64,000 bases of DNA from Mycolicibacterium tusciae JS617. Lineage in GTDB: Bacteria > Actinomycetota > Actinomycetes > Mycobacteriales > Mycobacteriaceae. Positions 1 to 10,232 of this stretch are shown piece by piece (position 1 is the stretch's first letter; each line of letters begins with the position of its first letter). The notes under the pieces were generated by a model, which was given only the letters and a program-made list of their open reading frames with translations, was not told the DNA's origin and searched no databases. The stretch spans positions 5,723,837 through 5,787,836 of the forward strand of contig NZ_KI912270.1 in NCBI RefSeq assembly GCF_000243415.2, given 5' to 3'. Made by a program: the position numbers and the translations under genes.

Positions 1-2
1 CG

Positions 3-392
3 CGACGTGACGGCTCAATAGTGTGTGTCGTCGAGGAGCCCAAGGATGTGCAGGCCGTCGAGCGCACCCGTGAGTTCCGCGGCCGCTATCACGTGCTGGG
101 CGGTGCGTTGGATCCGTTGTCGGGTATCGGGCCCGAGCAACTGCGAATCCGTGAGCTGCTGAACAGGATTGGCGAACGGGTCGACGGCGTGGATATCAAC
201 GAGGTGATCATCGCGACCGATCCGAACACCGAAGGCGAAGCCACGGCGACGTACCTGGTGCGGATGCTGCGCGATATCCCAGGCCTCACCGTGACGCGCA
301 TTGCCTCCGGGCTGCCGATGGGTGGTGACCTGGAGTTCGCCGACGAGCTGACGCTGGGCCGCGCCCTGGCAGGCCGCCGCGCGATGGTCTAG
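3..392 (+). CDS. recR: Recombination protein RecR, C-terminal part (5' truncated by window edge)
   Basis: The frame is open from the left edge, so only the last 129 codons are present. The visible part is the Toprim domain and C-terminal Walker-like region of RecR. The acidic Toprim residues are in 'VVEEPKD' and '[12 protein letters not shown]', and the tail carries the typical '[16 protein letters not shown]' stretch. RecR works with RecF and RecO to load RecA on gapped DNA. The N-terminal helix-hairpin-helix and zinc finger lie outside the window. An imperfect hairpin follows 12 nt after the stop. Identification is firm; the true start cannot be seen. Confidence 0.95.
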   Translation, partial: RRDGSIVCVVEEPKDVQAVERTREFRGRYHVLGGALDPLSGIGPEQLRIRELLNRIGERVDGVDINEVIIATDPNTEGEATATYLVRMLRDIPGLTVTRIASGLPMGGDLEFADELTLGRALAGRRAMV

Positions 393-404
393 GTCCTCTT
401 CGCC

Positions 405-467
405 CATCGCTATCAACAAAATGCAGACCGCTTCTCGCACTTTCGCTGCAAAACGTGGATAGCGATG
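405..467. terminator. Imperfect 22-bp inverted repeat after recR
   Basis: Arms 405-426 and 446-467 can pair at 17 of 22 positions; the outer ten (catcgctatc / gatagcgatg) pair perfectly. The loop is 19 nt. It lies 12 nt after the recR stop. The inner right arm (ctgcaaaacgtggat) is the exact reverse complement of part of the hairpin at 22563-22613, and loop plus arm also resemble 1345-1395. A transcript-ending hairpin is the simplest reading, although no U-tract follows. Confidence 0.5.
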
Positions 468-498
468 AGCTGTCGGTAGCCCACGGCAGGATGTGGTC

Positions 499-1386
499 AT
501 GGCTGAGGTCTTCATTGGCAGCGAGGCGATGGCGGCGGGGCGGGTCACGCGCCATGAGTTGAGCCGCTGGTACCGAAGGGTTTATCACGGCGTCTACGCA
601 CCGAAGAATGCGGAGCTGTCGTTGCGTGACCGTGCAATCGCGGCATGGCTGGCATCGCGTCGCAGGGGCGTGATCGCCGGGGTGGCCGCCTCGGCATTGC
701 ACGGCGCTCCGTACGTGGATCGGACTCAGCCCATCGAGCTTGTGGGAGCCAAGATCCGTCCGCAGGAGGGCTTGGTGCCCCGCGCGGAGCAATTGGTCGA
801 CGACGAAATCGCTCGTATCGGCGGCTTACCTGTGACGACCCGCGTACGTACCGCATTCGACCTCGGTCGCCACCTCGACCGACCGGAGGCGCTCGCCCGG
901 ATGGATGCGTTGATGTGGAATCAAGTCTTCTCCATCGACGACGTGACGGCGCTGGCAGATACTCATCCGCGAGCCCACGGCGTCAAACAACTGCGTGAGC
1001 TGCTTCCCCTCGTCGACGGTGGAGCGTCCTCGCCGAGGGAGTCGCGCATACGACTGTTGTTGATCGATGCGGGGTTTCCTCGACCCGAGACGCAGATACC
1101 CGTCGTGCGCGGCGTGACTCCAGTGGCCTGGCTCGACATGGGCTGGCGCGACTTCCAGGTGGCGGTCGAATACGACGGCGATCACCATCGCAAATCACGT
1201 CGCCAGTACGTCAAGGACATCGCGAGGCTGCGCATGCTCGAGGCGCTCGGCTGGATCATCATCCGCGTGATCGCCGAGGACAAGCCGCAGGACGTGATCG
1301 CGCGGGTCGAGGCCGCATTGGTGAGTCGTGGGTGCTTCATCGAAATCAACGAAATGCAGCGGTTTACTCGCACTTTCGCTGCATAA
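499..1386 (+). CDS. AbiEi-like N-terminus / DUF559 endonuclease-fold protein
   Basis: A 295-residue protein. The N-terminal ~90 residues resemble the winged-helix domain of AbiEi-type antitoxins (start region, then 'GVIAGVAASALHGA'). The C-terminal ~100 residues match the DUF559/Vsr-like endonuclease fold: acidic residues in 'WLDMGWRDFQVAVEYDGDHH', then a conserved 'R-x-x-x-LEALGW-x-I-I-R-V' strand. No adjacent toxin-like gene is present, so this is the stand-alone mycobacterial type (recalled as the Rv3714c counterpart next to recR). ATG at 499 is preferred over GTG at 493 because AGGA at 489-492 is better spaced. Its last codons form one arm of a hairpin. Nuclease activity is inferred only from the fold. 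Confidence 0.75.
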   Translation: MAEVFIGSEAMAAGRVTRHELSRWYRRVYHGVYAPKNAELSLRDRAIAAWLASRRRGVIAGVAASALHGAPYVDRTQPIELVGAKIRPQEGLVPRAEQLVDDEIARIGGLPVTTRVRTAFDLGRHLDRPEALARMDALMWNQVFSIDDVTALADTHPRAHGVKQLRELLPLVDGGASSPRESRIRLLLIDAGFPRPETQIPVVRGVTPVAWLDMGWRDFQVAVEYDGDHHRKSRRQYVKDIARLRMLEALGWIIIRVIAEDKPQDVIARVEAALVSRGCFIEINEMQRFTRTFAA

Positions 1387-1395
1387 CGTCGATAG
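1345..1395. terminator. Hairpin overlapping the DUF559 stop, related to 405-467
   Basis: Arms 1345-1359 and 1379-1393 pair at 12 of 15 positions around a 19-nt loop. The whole segment matches 412-462 at 42 of 51 bases, including an identical loop stretch (ctcgcactttcgctgca). The DUF559 stop codon lies inside the right arm. It separates this plus-strand gene from the converging gatD gene and probably ends transcription. Confidence 0.45.
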
Positions 1396-2112
1396 TTAGA
1401 CGCGCCGGGGTGCTGCGAGGCGTTCCTTACGCAACTGCGCGACCTCGTCGATATCCAGCGGCGCCAGGTCGCCGACCACGCGGGAAAGCAGATAGTCCGC
1501 GAGTTGTGGATTGCGCGCCAGACACGGCCCGTGCAGATACGTCGCGACGACGCTGCCCTGAACCGCCCCGTCGATGCCATCGCCAACACGGTTGCCGGAT
1601 CCCGAGATCACTTTCGCCAGGGCTGTGGCCGATGCCCCAAGAACCGTTCCGCCGCGGTGATTCTCGAACCCGGTGAGACGCTCGGAGAGTCCAGGCAACA
1701 GCGGCTGCGACACCACTTCACCGATGGTCCGGGTGTCCTGTGGGGCCGTCGTGACATCGAGCATCCCGGCGCCGTCGACGCGCTCACCCGACGATGTCTC
1801 ATACCAGTGGCCCAGCACTTGGATCGCCGCACAGATCGCCAGCACCGGTGCACCCCGGTCGGTGGCCTGCTGAAGACCCGGGTAACGGATCAAGTGTTTG
1901 GTGGCCAATCGCTGTGCGTAATCCTCAGCTCCGCCAAGGGTGTAGAGGTCTAACTCGGCAGGCACCGGATCGGCCAGGGTGATCTCGACGATCTCCGCGT
2001 CGAACCCGCGCAACCGCAGACGTTGACGCAAAACCACCGAATTGCCGCCGTCGCCATAGGTTCCCATCACGTCGGGCAGCACCAACCCGATCCGCACCGT
2101 CGACTCAGACAT
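1396..2112 (-). CDS. gatD: Lipid II isoglutaminyl synthase, glutaminase subunit GatD
   Basis: A 238-residue class I (triad) glutamine amidotransferase of the CobB/CobQ-like type. GatD releases ammonia from glutamine for MurT, which amidates the alpha-carboxyl of D-glutamate in lipid II. The nucleophile is Cys94 in 'VLAICAAIQVLG'; the catalytic histidine is in 'ATYLHGPCLARNP'. ATG at 2112 overlaps the murT stop by 8 nt, so the pair is translationally coupled, as expected for a 1:1 complex. An in-frame start 13 codons earlier would lie deep in murT and is less likely. No loss of key residues is seen. Confidence 0.92.
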   Translation of the reverse strand: MSESTVRIGLVLPDVMGTYGDGGNSVVLRQRLRLRGFDAEIVEITLADPVPAELDLYTLGGAEDYAQRLATKHLIRYPGLQQATDRGAPVLAICAAIQVLGHWYETSSGERVDGAGMLDVTTAPQDTRTIGEVVSQPLLPGLSERLTGFENHRGGTVLGASATALAKVISGSGNRVGDGIDGAVQGSVVATYLHGPCLARNPQLADYLLSRVVGDLAPLDIDEVAQLRKERLAAPRRV

Positions 2113-3373
2113 CTTCCCCCCGGTCGCTTCGCTCCTGCCCCCTGGGGCCACGTCGCGACAACGATCGTTGCAGGGTTAGGAACGCGGTGTAGTTGGCGAC
2201 CACCTCGACATGCCCAGGCGGGCAGGACGTGATCGCCTCAACCGCGTTGTGTACCAACGTGTGTTCGACACCGGCGTATCCCAGCCGCACCGCCAGATCT
2301 GTACCGCGTTCACCTGCGGCGACCACCGGATGATTGACGAAATGCTCGAAGTTGACGTCCCACAGCCACGACAGATCCTCTCCGTCGGGCACCTGACCAT
2401 TGACCGAGATGACGACCGAGCCGGCTTCGGTGTCGACCATCGACAGCGCCTCCTGCCACCCGGCGGGGTTCTTGGCCAGCAGCATGCGGACCGAGTGCTG
2501 ACCCAGTTGCACCGTGCTATAGCGACCGGCGACCTCATCGACACCCGACACCGCCGCGACGGCAGCTGCGGGATCGGCGCCCAACGTGACCGCGGCGGCA
2601 ACAGCCTGAGTGGCGTTGCCGCGGTTGATGTTTCCTGGCAGCGCCAGCTGCATCGGCAGCGACAGCCCATCGGGCCCGTGAACATGGGTCTCGTCGTATG
2701 ACCACTGCGGCGACGGGCGCTTGAAATCGCTTCCCGTCGAATACCAGTGGGCGCCGTCGCGCACGATGACCTCACCCGAGCGCGGACAGCTCACCGAGTC
2801 GTTCGCCCAGCCGCCGCCCGCGGCCACCCAGACCACATGAGGGCTGTCGTATGCGGCCGACGTCATCAACACGTCATCGCAGTTTGCGACGACCACCGTC
2901 GACTGATGACGCGCGAGCCCGGCCCGTAGTGTGCGCTCGATGTGATTGATCTCACCGACCCGATCAAGTTGATCGCGCGACAGATTCAGCAGCACGATCA
3001 CGGCCGGGTCGAGCGCGTCGGCCACATGCGGCACGTGCATCTCGTCGACTTCGAGCGCCGCCAACGACGCTTCCCGCGTCCCCGCGAGGGCGGCGACCAA
3101 CCCGGCGTCCATGTTGGCGCCCTCTGCGTTGGTCGCGACCGGTCCCAGCGTCCCCAGCGCCGCCGCGGTCATTCGCGTGGTCGTGGACTTGCCGTTCGTG
3201 CCGGTCACGATCGTGGTGCGACGGCCCTCGCCCAGCTGGCGCAGGATCGATTTGTCCAGGGTCATGGCCACCAGACCACCGATCATCGCGCCGGCGCCGC
3301 GACCGGTGACGCGCGACGCCCAACGCGCGCCTGCTCCGGCCGTGAGCGCGGCGCGTCCGCGAATGGTGACCAT
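2105..3373 (-). CDS. murT: Lipid II isoglutaminyl synthase, ligase subunit MurT
   Basis: A 422-residue Mur ligase-family protein that, with GatD, converts D-Glu to D-isoglutamine in peptidoglycan precursors using ATP. The P-loop 'GTNGKSTTT' is at about residues 58-66. The central Mur ligase region carries only one cysteine pair-half ('VSCPRSG') of the Cys4 zinc ribbon known in MurT, so metal binding may be lost or altered here. The C-terminal third is the MurT-specific DUF1727 region. ATG at 3373 (MVTIRGRAAL) gives the usual N-terminus; the frame extends 26 codons further upstream without a plausible ribosome site. It is divergent from the exonuclease gene. Confidence 0.92.
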   Translation of the reverse strand: MVTIRGRAALTAGAGARWASRVTGRGAGAMIGGLVAMTLDKSILRQLGEGRRTTIVTGTNGKSTTTRMTAAALGTLGPVATNAEGANMDAGLVAALAGTREASLAALEVDEMHVPHVADALDPAVIVLLNLSRDQLDRVGEINHIERTLRAGLARHQSTVVVANCDDVLMTSAAYDSPHVVWVAAGGGWANDSVSCPRSGEVIVRDGAHWYSTGSDFKRPSPQWSYDETHVHGPDGLSLPMQLALPGNINRGNATQAVAAAVTLGADPAAAVAAVSGVDEVAGRYSTVQLGQHSVRMLLAKNPAGWQEALSMVDTEAGSVVISVNGQVPDGEDLSWLWDVNFEHFVNHPVVAAGERGTDLAVRLGYAGVEHTLVHNAVEAITSCPPGHVEVVANYTAFLTLQRSLSRRGPRGQERSDRGEDV

Positions 3374-3474
3374 CCTCGGCAGTCTAAAAGGGCAGAAGCA
3401 GGTAGCCGACACGCTGGGCGAACGATGCGCGTGCCTCAGAGGGTTTGTCACCCGTCCGTGTCATCCTCGAAAAC

Positions 3475-4494
3475 GTGAGCCAAACAGGTGCCGAGCGTCG
3501 CCGGGCCAGCGGCTCCTGGGGTCGCCCGGCCGCTGAAGACGGCGCAGGCTGGGCCGTCGTCGACGTGGAGACCTCTGGGTTTCACCCAGGCCATGCCAGG
3601 GTCATCAGCATCGCGGCGCTGGCCCTTGGCGACGACGGCAACGTCGAAAAGAGCCTCTACACGCTGCTCAACCCTGGAGTCGACCCCGGACCGACCCACG
3701 TCCACGGGTTGACCGCCGAGATGCTGGAAGGCCAGCCGCGCTTCGGTGACATCGTCGACGACCTGATCGACCTGCTGCGGGGGCGCACCCTGGTGGCGCA
3801 CAACGTGGGCTTCGACTACTCGTTCCTCACCGCCGAAGCCGAGATGGTCGACGCCGAACTGCCCATCGACACCGCGATGTGCACCGTCGAACTGGCCCGC
3901 AGGCTCGAGTTGGGCACCGAGAACCTGCGGCTGGAAACCCTTGCCGCGCATTGGGGTATCACGCAGCTCAAGCCCCACGACGCGCTCGACGATGCGATGG
4001 TCCTCGCGCAGATCCTCAAGCCGGTGTTGGTGCGCGCCCGGGAACGCAAAGTGTGGCTGCCGATTCGTCCGCTGTCGCGGCGCGAGTGGCCGAACGGTCA
4101 AGTGACGCATGAGGAGTTGCGGCCGCTGAAGATGTTGGCGGCGAGAATGTCGTGTGAATTCGTCAACCCCGGCCGGTTCATCGCGGGCCGTCCGCTGGTG
4201 CGAGGAATGCGGGTTGCCCTGGCCGCCGAGGTCGACCGAACCCATGAGGAACTCGTCGAGCGGATCATGGATGCCGGGCTGGCGTATTCCGACGCCGTCG
4301 ACTTCGAAACCTCGCTCATCATCTGCAACGAGGCCCAACCCGAGCAGGGTAAGGGTTACCAGGCACGTGAGCTGGGCGTTCCCTTGATCGGCGACGAGGA
4401 TTTCATGGCCCAACTCGACGCTGTGGTCGGCGGCAGCGCCGTCGAGGAGTTCGCCGACGTGACGCTGGCAGGCGACCAGTTCGCGCTGTTCTAG
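3475..4494 (+). CDS. DEDDh 3'-5' exonuclease (DnaQ-like) with C-terminal BRCT domain
   Basis: A 339-residue protein counted from GTG 3475. Residues ~25-190 form an RNase T/DnaQ exonuclease: motif I 'VVDVETSG', motif II around 'VAHNVGFDYSFL', motif III His/Asp in 'HDALDDAMV'. Residues ~245-335 look like a BRCT domain ('RGMRVALAAEVDRTHEELVERI', then 'KGYQARELGVPLIGDEDF'). This architecture fits the actinobacterial DEDDh exonucleases related to the DNA polymerase III epsilon subunit (recalled as the Rv3711c type), not necessarily the replicative proofreader. It is read away from murT with only 101 nt between the starts, so the two genes share a promoter region. Confidence 0.88.
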   Translation: MSQTGAERRRASGSWGRPAAEDGAGWAVVDVETSGFHPGHARVISIAALALGDDGNVEKSLYTLLNPGVDPGPTHVHGLTAEMLEGQPRFGDIVDDLIDLLRGRTLVAHNVGFDYSFLTAEAEMVDAELPIDTAMCTVELARRLELGTENLRLETLAAHWGITQLKPHDALDDAMVLAQILKPVLVRARERKVWLPIRPLSRREWPNGQVTHEELRPLKMLAARMSCEFVNPGRFIAGRPLVRGMRVALAAEVDRTHEELVERIMDAGLAYSDAVDFETSLIICNEAQPEQGKGYQARELGVPLIGDEDFMAQLDAVVGGSAVEEFADVTLAGDQFALF

Positions 4495-4501
4495 TGACGC
4501 A

Positions 4502-4888
4502 CTAGGCCAGGGCCTTGGCCTTGAGCCCGTCGAACTCGACCTGCGAGATCGTGCCCGCCTCCAGGAGCGCCTTGGCATCTGCGATTTCCTGTGCCGGCGA
4601 ACGTCCCGCCGCTTCCTTGATGTAGTCGTCCGTTTGCCGCTTGGCGGCCAGTGCCGCCTCACGCGCCCGTTCGGCCATGCCCTTGCCGCGGACGGCCAGG
4701 TAGACCAACGCCGTCAGCCACGGCACCAGGAACAGGAACACCACCCAGAGCGCCTTCACCACACCGGACGTCTGATGGTCACGCCACAGCAGGTCGTTGA
4801 GGATCTGGAACAGCACCAGCAGGTACGCGATCCACGCGAAGATGATCAGGAAGTGCCACAGGAAATCCCAAGTAGAACCCCAGTCCAT
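4502..4888 (-). CDS. PLDc_N/SHOCT-domain membrane protein
   Basis: A 128-residue protein with two N-terminal membrane segments at about residues 8-30 and 45-66, in the arrangement of the PLDc_N (cardiolipin synthase N-terminal) domain. A charged helix follows, and a C-terminal SHOCT motif ('AQEIADAKALLEAGTISQVEFDGLKAKAL'-like, residues ~98-127) ends the protein. SHOCT modules are short oligomerisation domains; no catalytic motif is present. It starts at ATG 4888 behind a GGAGCTG ribosome site and ends 7 nt from the exonuclease stop in convergent orientation. Function is unknown. Confidence 0.75.
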   Translation of the reverse strand: MDWGSTWDFLWHFLIIFAWIAYLLVLFQILNDLLWRDHQTSGVVKALWVVFLFLVPWLTALVYLAVRGKGMAERAREAALAAKRQTDDYIKEAAGRSPAQEIADAKALLEAGTISQVEFDGLKAKALA

Positions 4889-4948
4889 GTTTCAGCTCCT
4901 TTTTCGACTGAATTCGAGAACGCAGGTTTGTGCGCGTGGGCCAGTTAA

Positions 4949-6841
<1,893 letters not shown>

Positions 6842-6866
6842 TCACGACCGGCGCATCGCGAACACC

Positions 6867-6902
6867 CGCGACGGGAAGCCGGTCTGATCAGACCCCGTCG
6901 CG
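6867..6902 (-). promoter_or_regulatory. Stem-loop in the leuA leader RNA
   Basis: The nine-base arms 6867-6875 and 6894-6902 (CGCGACGGG / CCCGTCGCG on the minus strand) pair perfectly. Their loop region contains a 14-bp palindrome, ggtctgatcagacc at 6881-6894. The first arm and the leader stop codon overlap the leader peptide, so a translating or stalled ribosome would change the folding. This is the arrangement expected of an attenuation or translational-switch leader; the mechanism is inferred. Confidence 0.65.
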
Positions 6903-6929
6903 GCTGCCGAGAAGGAGCACCCGCTGCAC
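6888..6929 (-). CDS. Leucine leader peptide upstream of leuA (13 residues)
   Basis: GTG at 6929 opens a 13-codon frame reading MQRVLLLGSRDGV and ending in TGA at 6888. It has three consecutive leucine codons (CTC CTT CTC). A -10-like box sits 6 nt before the GTG, so the leader is probably translated without a 5' UTR. TGCTCC, spanning the first Leu codons, can pair with GGAGCA, the leuA ribosome site about 90 nt downstream. A ribosome stalled on the Leu codons for lack of Leu-tRNA would therefore free the leuA start. Actinobacterial leuA leaders with Leu codons are known as a class; this copy is read directly from the sequence. Confidence 0.75.
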   Translation of the reverse strand: MQRVLLLGSRDGV

Positions 6930-6935
6930 CCGGCA

Positions 6936-6941
6936 ACTGTA
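6936..6941 (-). promoter_or_regulatory. -10 box of the leuA leader promoter
   Basis: TACAGT on the minus strand fits the mycobacterial TANNNT -10 consensus. It is followed by six bases (TGCCGG) and then the leader GTG, placing the start of transcription on or next to the start codon. A weak -35 candidate (TTCAGC) lies 17 nt upstream. The promoter assignment is by consensus and position only. Confidence 0.6.
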
Positions 6942-6997
6942 CCAAGCCGGCCCGCCAAGCTGAAACCCCTGGTGGATTGCAGGCCCGCGAGCTGGGC

Positions 6998-7645
6998 TCA
7001 GACCTGGGAGTCGGGGAAGGCGATCACTGAGAGAAAACGGATCGGCAACTCCACCAACTCCACGGGCCCGTGGGCGCCCTCGCCGTCGAACTGCAGCGAG
7101 TCACCAGGATGCAGCTGGTACACCGAGCGGCTGTGGCTGTAGTCCATGACGCCCTCGAGCATGAAGATGAACTCCGTCCCCGGATGCTGGAACAGCGGAT
7201 AGGTCTGGCTCTTCGCCGAGAGCGTGACATGCAGACATTCGAGACGCTTGTGCTCGCCGCGCAGCGATCCGAGCATCCGGTACTCGTGACCTTCCCTGGT
7301 GCCGTTGCGAACGATGCGTGCTCCCGTGCCCGCGGTGACGAACGCGGCGGGCCGCTCGACGTCCGCACCGCGGAACAGACTGGTGACCGGGACGTCGAAA
7401 CCGTTTGCCAGCATGGCAAGCGTGCTCAGGCTGCACGACGTCTGGGCATTCTCGATCTTGGACATCATCGCCTTCGAAATGCCTACCCGGGTGGCCATCT
7501 CGGCGACCGTGAGGCCATGTTGCAGGCGGAGCTGGCGGACATTGCGCCCGATGGCAGCCTCCAACTCGAGTTCCGCGACCGGCGCGCGTGGATCGCGTTC
7601 GCGGGCCGTGCCGGACTTGTTGCGAAGCAGCGGGATGTCAGACAT
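6998..7645 (-). CDS. XRE-family regulator with C-terminal cupin
   Basis: A 215-residue protein. Residues ~30-90 are a Cro/C1-type helix-turn-helix ('LTVAEMATRVGISKAMMSKIENAQTS'-like region). Residues ~135-210 are a small cupin barrel ('QHPGTEFIFMLEGVMDYSH ... LHPGDSLQFDGEGAHGP'). This design is typical of regulators that sense a small metabolite through the cupin, often in amine or polyamine catabolism. It is the last gene of the amt operon, 15 nt after the FAD oxidase gene, so it is a candidate feedback regulator of that operon. The inducer is unknown. Confidence 0.85.
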   Translation of the reverse strand: MSDIPLLRNKSGTARERDPRAPVAELELEAAIGRNVRQLRLQHGLTVAEMATRVGISKAMMSKIENAQTSCSLSTLAMLANGFDVPVTSLFRGADVERPAAFVTAGTGARIVRNGTREGHEYRMLGSLRGEHKRLECLHVTLSAKSQTYPLFQHPGTEFIFMLEGVMDYSHSRSVYQLHPGDSLQFDGEGAHGPVELVELPIRFLSVIAFPDSQV

Positions 7646-7660
7646 GAGCCTTGTGGGGAG

Positions 7661-8845
7661 TCAACGCATCTGCCCGGCACCGGAATACGGATACGGGCTG
7701 GTGAGCAGGTCGCCGTCGGCGAACCGGGACAACCGGAAGTCGCCTTCCGGAATGCGGGGGTCGGCACTGCGGCCGTCAACGACGAGGTCGGCGATCAACC
7801 GCCCGACGGCGGGTGCGATCTTGAACCCGTGGCCGCTGAATCCGGCGGCGACCACGAGCCCGTCAACGTCGGTCCGGCTGATGACCGGATTCCAGTCCGG
7901 GGTGACGTCGTAGCACCCCGCGTAGCTGCCGGTGATCGCCGCGTCGGTGAAGCCGGGGAATCTGGTCCCGACGCGCTCGACAGTGCGCTCGACGAAGACC
8001 TCGGTGGCGCGGTTGAGGTAGTCGTCGGGGTCGGCATCCTCCACATCGGAGAGGTCGCTGTTGCCGAACAGCAGCTCGCCGCCGAGTTCGGGGCGGATGT
8101 ATTGCAGTGACACCAGATCGGAGAACACCGGCACGTCGGGGATCGCGACGCCCGGTGCGACCGTCACGAGTTGCTCGCGGACCACCCGAATGGGCACGTC
8201 GACGCCATACGGCCCCAGGAGGTCCGGCGTCCAGACGCCGGCGGCGACGACGACTGTGTCCGCGGCAATCTCGGTTCCGTCGGCCAGCCGTACACCGGCG
8301 GCCTTGTCTCGCTCGATCAGCAGACCGGTCACGTCGGCACCCTGTCGAACCCGCACACCAGCCGACCGCGCCGACACCGCAAAGGCCTGCGCGGTCTGGT
8401 AGGCATCGCCGTAGCCGCCGCGCGCCTCCCACGCAAACGCCTCGAACGGCGTCAGGTCCGCGTGCGGCCACAGCCGGGCCACCTCGGCGGCGTCGATCTC
8501 CTCGGTCTGAACACCGACGGCCCGCTGTGCGGCGAGGCTTTTGCGCAACGAGTCGGCATCTCCTTCGCCCACCCCGACGATGTACCCGGTCTGCCGGAAC
8601 CCGATGTCGGAACCGAAGATCTCGCCGGCCTTCTCGAACACCTCGAGGCCGACCGTCGCCATCGCGGCCAGCGAGCTGACGCCGTAGTGGCAGCGCACGA
8701 TGCCGCTCGATTTACCGGTCATCCCTGAGCCCACGGTATTACGCTCGGCCACCACGACATTCGTGACGCCGCGCTGCGCCAGTGCCCAGGCCGCGGCGGC
8801 GCCCTCGATGCCTCCGCCGACGATCACCACATCCGCGGTGCTCAT
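7661..8845 (-). CDS. FAD-dependent amine/amino-acid oxidoreductase (DAO family)
   Basis: A 394-residue DadA/SoxB-like flavoenzyme. The N-terminal dinucleotide motif is 'VVIVGGGIEGAAAAWALAQRG', followed by a serine-rich FAD loop ('SGMTGKSSGIVRCHYG'). The C-terminal 'GFSGHGFKIAPAVGRLIADLV' is the conserved FAD closure of sarcosine and glycine oxidases. Such enzymes oxidise secondary amines such as sarcosine or N-methyl amino acids. It follows the split glutamate-synthase genes, so N-methylglutamate or a similar amine is a reasonable guess. ATG 8845 is preferred; an in-frame GTG at 8866 is possible. Substrate and electron acceptor are not determined by sequence. Confidence 0.8.
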   Translation of the reverse strand: MSTADVVIVGGGIEGAAAAWALAQRGVTNVVVAERNTVGSGMTGKSSGIVRCHYGVSSLAAMATVGLEVFEKAGEIFGSDIGFRQTGYIVGVGEGDADSLRKSLAAQRAVGVQTEEIDAAEVARLWPHADLTPFEAFAWEARGGYGDAYQTAQAFAVSARSAGVRVRQGADVTGLLIERDKAAGVRLADGTEIAADTVVVAAGVWTPDLLGPYGVDVPIRVVREQLVTVAPGVAIPDVPVFSDLVSLQYIRPELGGELLFGNSDLSDVEDADPDDYLNRATEVFVERTVERVGTRFPGFTDAAITGSYAGCYDVTPDWNPVISRTDVDGLVVAAGFSGHGFKIAPAVGRLIADLVVDGRSADPRIPEGDFRLSRFADGDLLTSPYPYSGAGQMR

Positions 8846-8870
8846 TGCTGTCTGCTCTTCGCACAAGCGC

Positions 8871-10232
8871 TCATCGCTGCCCAGGAATCCATTCGGTACC
8901 CGCTAACGGGACACGGGCCATCGCGGCCGCCTCGATGGTGACGGCGACCAGATCCTCGGGTTCGAGGTGGCACACATGGGATTTACCGCAGGCCCGCGCG
9001 ATCGTCTGGGCCTCCATGGTCAGCACCCGCAGGTAGTTGGCCAGCCGCCGGCCACCTTCAACGGGGTCGAACCGCGACGCCAGTTCGGGATCCTGCGTAC
9101 TGATGCCTGCCGGATCGGTTCCGTCCTGGAAATCGTCGAAGAAACCCGCGGCGCTGCCGAGCTTCTCGTAGTCGGCGGCATAGCGGGGGTGGTTGTCGCC
9201 CAGCGCGATCAACGCCGCCGTGCCGATCGCGACGGCGTCGGCGCCCAGCGCCAGCGCCTTGGCGACGTCGGCGCCGGAGCGGATGCCGCCCGACACGATC
9301 AGCTGGACTCCCGCTTTTTCCGTCGCTCCGCTCGCCCCGGAGCGATGCACCCCGAGCTCCTGCAACGCCTGCACCGCCTGCGGCACCGCCGCCAGCGTCG
9401 GCACGCCGACGTGCTCGATGAACACTTCCTGCGTTGCCGCCGTGCCGCCCTGCATGCCGTCGACGACGACGACGTCGGCTCCCGCGTGCACCGCGAGCTT
9501 CACGTCGTAGTACGCGCGGGTGGCGCCGACCTTGACATAGATCGGCTTCTCCCAGTCCGTGATCTCGCGCAGCTCGTTGATTTTGATCGTGAGGTCGTCG
9601 GGACCGGTCCAGTCAGGATGTCGGCATGCCGAACGTTGGTCGATGCCCTCGGGTAGCGTGCGCATGCCCGCCACGCGTGCCGAGATCTTCTGCCCGAGCA
9701 GCATGCCGCCGCCCCCCGGCTTGGCGCCCTGACCGAGGACGACCTCGATCGCGTCGGCCTTGCGTAGGTCATCGGGATTCATCCCATATCGTGACGGAAG
9801 ATATTGGTAAACAAGGTGTTTGCTCTGTGTCCGCTCCTCGCGGGTCATGCCGCCGTCGCCGGTCGTCGTTGACGTCCCGACCGCACTGGCGCCGCGACCC
9901 AGAGCCTCCTTCGCGGGACCGGACAGCGCACCGAAGGACATGCCCGCGATGGTGACCGGGATATCGAGGTGCAGTGGCGCTTTGGCGAAACGGTCGCCGA
10001 GCACGACGTCGGTGTCGCACCGTTCGCGGTAGCCCTCCAGCGGATAGCGGGACATCGACGCTCCGAGGAACAGCAGGTCATCGAAATGCGGCAGTGGACG
10101 CTTGGCGCCCCAGCCGCGGATGTCGTAGATGCCGGTCTCGGCGGCACGGTGGATGGCTGCGATCGTCGACCTGTCGAACGTCGCGGATTCGCGTAGGCCC
10201 AGCCGGGCTCGATCGTCGGCGGTGTAGCTCAT
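8871..10232 (-). CDS. FMN-binding glutamate synthase-like protein (GlxD/MgsC type)
   Basis: A 453-residue stand-alone version of the FMN synthase domain of GltB. FMN-barrel motifs are visible ('MSFGALSGPAKEALGRGAS', 'KPGGGGMLLGQKIS', 'VDGMQGGTAATQEVF', 'GGIRSGADVAKALALGADAV'). In MgsABC this subunit reduces an imine of 2-oxoglutarate with glutamine- or methylamine-derived nitrogen. The start overlaps the preceding gene as TGATG, so translation is coupled. Together with the two upstream genes it reconstitutes the parts of a glutamate synthase large subunit on separate polypeptides. Product specificity (glutamate or N-methylglutamate) cannot be decided here. Confidence 0.85.
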   Translation of the reverse strand: MSYTADDRARLGLRESATFDRSTIAAIHRAAETGIYDIRGWGAKRPLPHFDDLLFLGASMSRYPLEGYRERCDTDVVLGDRFAKAPLHLDIPVTIAGMSFGALSGPAKEALGRGASAVGTSTTTGDGGMTREERTQSKHLVYQYLPSRYGMNPDDLRKADAIEVVLGQGAKPGGGGMLLGQKISARVAGMRTLPEGIDQRSACRHPDWTGPDDLTIKINELREITDWEKPIYVKVGATRAYYDVKLAVHAGADVVVVDGMQGGTAATQEVFIEHVGVPTLAAVPQAVQALQELGVHRSGASGATEKAGVQLIVSGGIRSGADVAKALALGADAVAIGTAALIALGDNHPRYAADYEKLGSAAGFFDDFQDGTDPAGISTQDPELASRFDPVEGGRRLANYLRVLTMEAQTIARACGKSHVCHLEPEDLVAVTIEAAAMARVPLAGTEWIPGQR

